Source of the DNA: Pontibacter russatus
GTDB taxonomy: Bacteria; Bacteroidota; Bacteroidia; Cytophagales; Hymenobacteraceae
Direction: 5' to 3'
DNA length: 64,000 nt
NCBI RefSeq assembly: GCF_009931655.1
Contig: NZ_CP047984.1
Location: 1,302,001 to 1,366,000, forward strand
Shown here: piece by piece, positions 61,989-64,000 of the stretch
Layout: each line of letters begins with the position of its first letter
Numbering within the stretch: position 1 is the stretch's first letter
Notes under the pieces: model-generated
The model's input: the letters and a program-made list of their open reading frames with translations, nothing else
Database searches by the model: none
What the model was told of the DNA's origin: nothing
Position numbers and translations under genes: made by a program

Positions 61989-62590
61989 TTAAACTCCCCC
62001 TCCAAGGAGGGAAATTAGCTTTACTGAGCAAGGATGGTTCTTCAAACAGGCATCTTTGAATTGATACCAGCCGTTGTAAATGTTGTTGTGCGCCACCCTG
62101 TTCCCGTAAGTCTGCATCAGCAGCAGCCCCACCGCCGAGGGATATACCTCGCCGAAATGGTGCAGTTCGTTGTCGGAGATGACGTTGTTGCCGTTCCAAA
62201 GCACGGGCGGGACCTCGTCCGTGCCTCCATTTACCCGGGACCCTCCCGCCCCGATGTGGCTGATGGTGTTGTAAGAAAATTCATTATCAGTACTGCCCTT
62301 GCCCACTTCAAAAGCGAAGGTGCCGATGTTCTTCACCGTACGGTTATTCGATGGTGCTAGGCAGACTCGGGTCACGGGAGTTGCATCGCCTGCAGGCAAC
62401 CTGAATGTGTCTCTCCTCGGGCATCTACTTGATGTCCTTGATGTGGATATCCAAGGTGAGCGGCTCCAGGCTACCCGCTCCCGTCTCAGCTTCGAAATCA
62501 GAGGGTGTCTCTCCGTACTGGAACACCTCCCACTCTTGCTGCTATTCTATGGTACCTGCTCAGCCAGTAGTCTCAGTTTATGGGTGTGAT
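61989..62590 (-). pseudogene. Broken right-handed beta-helix protein gene
   Basis: The minus strand encodes repeats typical of parallel beta-helix carbohydrate-active proteins: NEFSYNTISHIGAGGS, NNVISDNELHHFGEVYPS and NRVAHNNIYNGWY. Upstream, in another frame and before a stop, WEVFQYGETPSDFEAETGAG looks like a further piece of such a protein. The gene has no start or end and is interrupted by frameshifts, so it is a remnant next to the GH95 gene. Confidence 0.6.
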
Positions 62591-64000
62591 TTAATATATA
62601 AATGTCAGGATAGCTTTTTGATCTTTTTCCAAGGCTACCTCAACAACACCTCCCTGCATTTTCTTTTTCCTGTTTGACTTGTTTATCTTTACCCTCACCC
62701 CCTTGGCATTCTCTGGAACTTTTACTCTGAATGTATTGGTTATATCGGCCTGCAGGGATGCCTGCTGCAGGACATTGTCCTTCCATTTAGCACCCGTTAC
62801 CCCGCCGCCTCGCACACGTAAACCTTCATAGTTCCCGTCTTTCCATTGCGGAGGCAAAGCAGGTAAAAACTGTATGAACCCGGCGTGGCTTTGCACGAGC
62901 ATTTCAGCTATACCCGCCGTTCCCCCAAAATTACCATCGATCTGAAAAGGCGGATGCGCGCAAAATAAATTCGGATAAGTGCCTCCTCCATCGTTCATAT
63001 TGAATCCTTGATAATTTGTGGGCTTTAATAAATCCCGCAGCAGTTTGAAGGCACGGTCTCCATCACCCAGGCGTGCCCATAAATTGATCTTCCAGGCAAG
63101 AGACCAGCCGGTACTTATGTCGCCCCGCTTCTCGAGGGAAGCCTCGACGGCCTTAGCAAGTTCAGGGGTACCGGATAGGGTAATTTCATTGCCCGGATAT
63201 ACTCCCCACAGATGAGAAACATGGCGGTGGTGCGGGTCGGCTTCTTCATATTCTTTCAGCCACTCCATCAGCCTTCCATCCGCTCCAATCCTACTTGGTG
63301 GCAACTTCGCTCTGGCCTCTTTCAGCTTTGATCGGAAGCCTGCATCTATATCAAGCGTCTGAGAGGCCTCAATTACGTGAGAGAATAGCTGCCGGATGAT
63401 TTGATTATCAACGGTGGGGGCTATGGCCACGTGGGCTGTTTTCCCGTTAGGCAGGCGAAAGGCATTCTCAGGAGAATTAGAAGGTGCAGTTACCAGCCAC
63501 TCATGCTCAGGATGCTTCACCAAAGTGCTCAGGTAAAATTCAGCAGAACCTTTAATGACGGGGTATAGTTTTCGCAAGTAGGCGGTGTCCTGCGTAAAGG
63601 CGTAATGCCGCCACAGCATATGGCATAACCACCCGGAACCGGAGTTTGTGGCTCCCCAGGACGGGTGTTCCCCCGGAGAAGTATACCCCCACACATTCGT
63701 GATGACATGGGCGACCCAGCCTTCCCCCTGGTAGTAGACCTTCGCGGTTTTTTCCCCTGGCTCCACCAGGCTTTCCACCAGGTCAAAAAAGGGCTGGTTC
63801 AACATAGGCAGGTTGGTCACATCCAAAGGCCAGTGGTTCATCTGAATATTGATATCAAGATGATAGTCCCCGTTCCAGGGCGTATCGATAGTGTTTGCCC
63901 ACAAACCCTGTAAATTGGGGGGCAATAACCCCGGCCGGGTACTGCTGATCAAGAGGTAGCGCCCGTACTGGAAATACAAGGCGGCTAAACCAGGGTCATC
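62591..64000 (-). CDS. Glycoside hydrolase family 95 (alpha-L-fucosidase-like), partial
   Basis: The C-terminal part of a GH95 enzyme; the N-terminal domain lies beyond the right edge. Visible family segments are YFQYGRYLLISSTRPG, LPPNLQGLWAN, WNGDYHLDINIQMNHWP, NVWGYTSPGEHPSWG, APSNSPEN with likely catalytic acidic residues, HHRHVSHLWGVYPGN, and FQIDGNFGGTAGIAEMLVQS. GH95 enzymes remove alpha-1,2-fucose (or galactose) from glycans. The frame runs into the edge at 64000 without a start. A secreted protein of about 780 residues would be expected for the whole. Confidence 0.9.
   Translation of the reverse strand, partial: DDPGLAALYFQYGRYLLISSTRPGLLPPNLQGLWANTIDTPWNGDYHLDINIQMNHWPLDVTNLPMLNQPFFDLVESLVEPGEKTAKVYYQGEGWVAHVITNVWGYTSPGEHPSWGATNSGSGWLCHMLWRHYAFTQDTAYLRKLYPVIKGSAEFYLSTLVKHPEHEWLVTAPSNSPENAFRLPNGKTAHVAIAPTVDNQIIRQLFSHVIEASQTLDIDAGFRSKLKEARAKLPPSRIGADGRLMEWLKEYEEADPHHRHVSHLWGVYPGNEITLSGTPELAKAVEASLEKRGDISTGWSLAWKINLWARLGDGDRAFKLLRDLLKPTNYQGFNMNDGGGTYPNLFCAHPPFQIDGNFGGTAGIAEMLVQSHAGFIQFLPALPPQWKDGNYEGLRVRGGGVTGAKWKDNVLQQASLQADITNTFRVKVPENAKGVRVKINKSNRKKKMQGGVVEVALEKDQKAILTFIY

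Overview
The window looks like a chromosome segment from a Bacteroidota bacterium, most likely a Hymenobacteraceae member close to Pontibacter (inference). The reasons are Bacteroidota-typical families (DUF2911 protein, GH95 fucosidase, DUF4091 glycosidase-like protein, an IntDOT-like integrase without the first catalytic Arg), a -33/-7 style promoter, and a GC-rich backbone dotted with TATATA words. In this backbone Tyr-Ile and Ile-Tyr pairs are often written TAT ATA or ATA TAT.

Backbone, left part (1-7253): the end of a membrane protein, RecQ helicase, a Rad52/ERF-like protein of unknown role, a LolD-type ABC ATPase, an AI-2E family permease, sucC with a long terminator, and tRNA-Arg(TCG).

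Integrated element (7225-33434): about 26 kb, AT-richer than the backbone, inserted in the 3' end of tRNA-Arg. A 31-bp copy of the tRNA end lies at each boundary, and a shared arm-site-like motif lies just inside both ends. The element carries a tyrosine integrase, a serine recombinase, an SOS cluster (XRE regulator, UmuD, UmuC, SRAP protein), several candidate defence genes (PLD-like protein, type ISP restriction remnant, TIGR04141/DUF6119-like protein, Abi-alpha protein, NERD nuclease plus UvrD-like helicase split by a frameshift) and many small or unknown genes. The most unusual content is a pair of homologous large proteins. The 27651-29243 product has motifs like those of family A DNA polymerases and T7-type RNA polymerases (Asp; R-x3-K-x7-YG; HDS). 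The 15822-17468 product is a paralogue in which these residues are lost. Two further decayed fragments of the same family lie at about 24.6 and 27.3 kb, so the island looks like several related insertions stacked on one another.

Backbone, right part (33435-64000): ChrA, a secreted DUF4091 protein, a PIN toxin-antitoxin pair, a TPR lipoprotein, WaaA, RsgA, an MsbA-like exporter, and a small secreted protein. Next comes a four-gene operon behind a TPP riboswitch: methyltransferase, AIR-synthase-like ATPase, divergent ThiE-like protein and Trm112-like zinc protein. The rest holds a DUF2911 protein, another methyltransferase, a sodium:solute symporter with a 48-residue membrane partner, a PIG-L deacetylase-like protein, a DUF2461-lipoprotein-Rieske run, a VKOR-like/SPW membrane pair, an asparagine-synthetase-like protein with a 66-residue neighbour, an alpha/beta hydrolase, a broken beta-helix gene, and a GH95 fucosidase that runs off the right edge.
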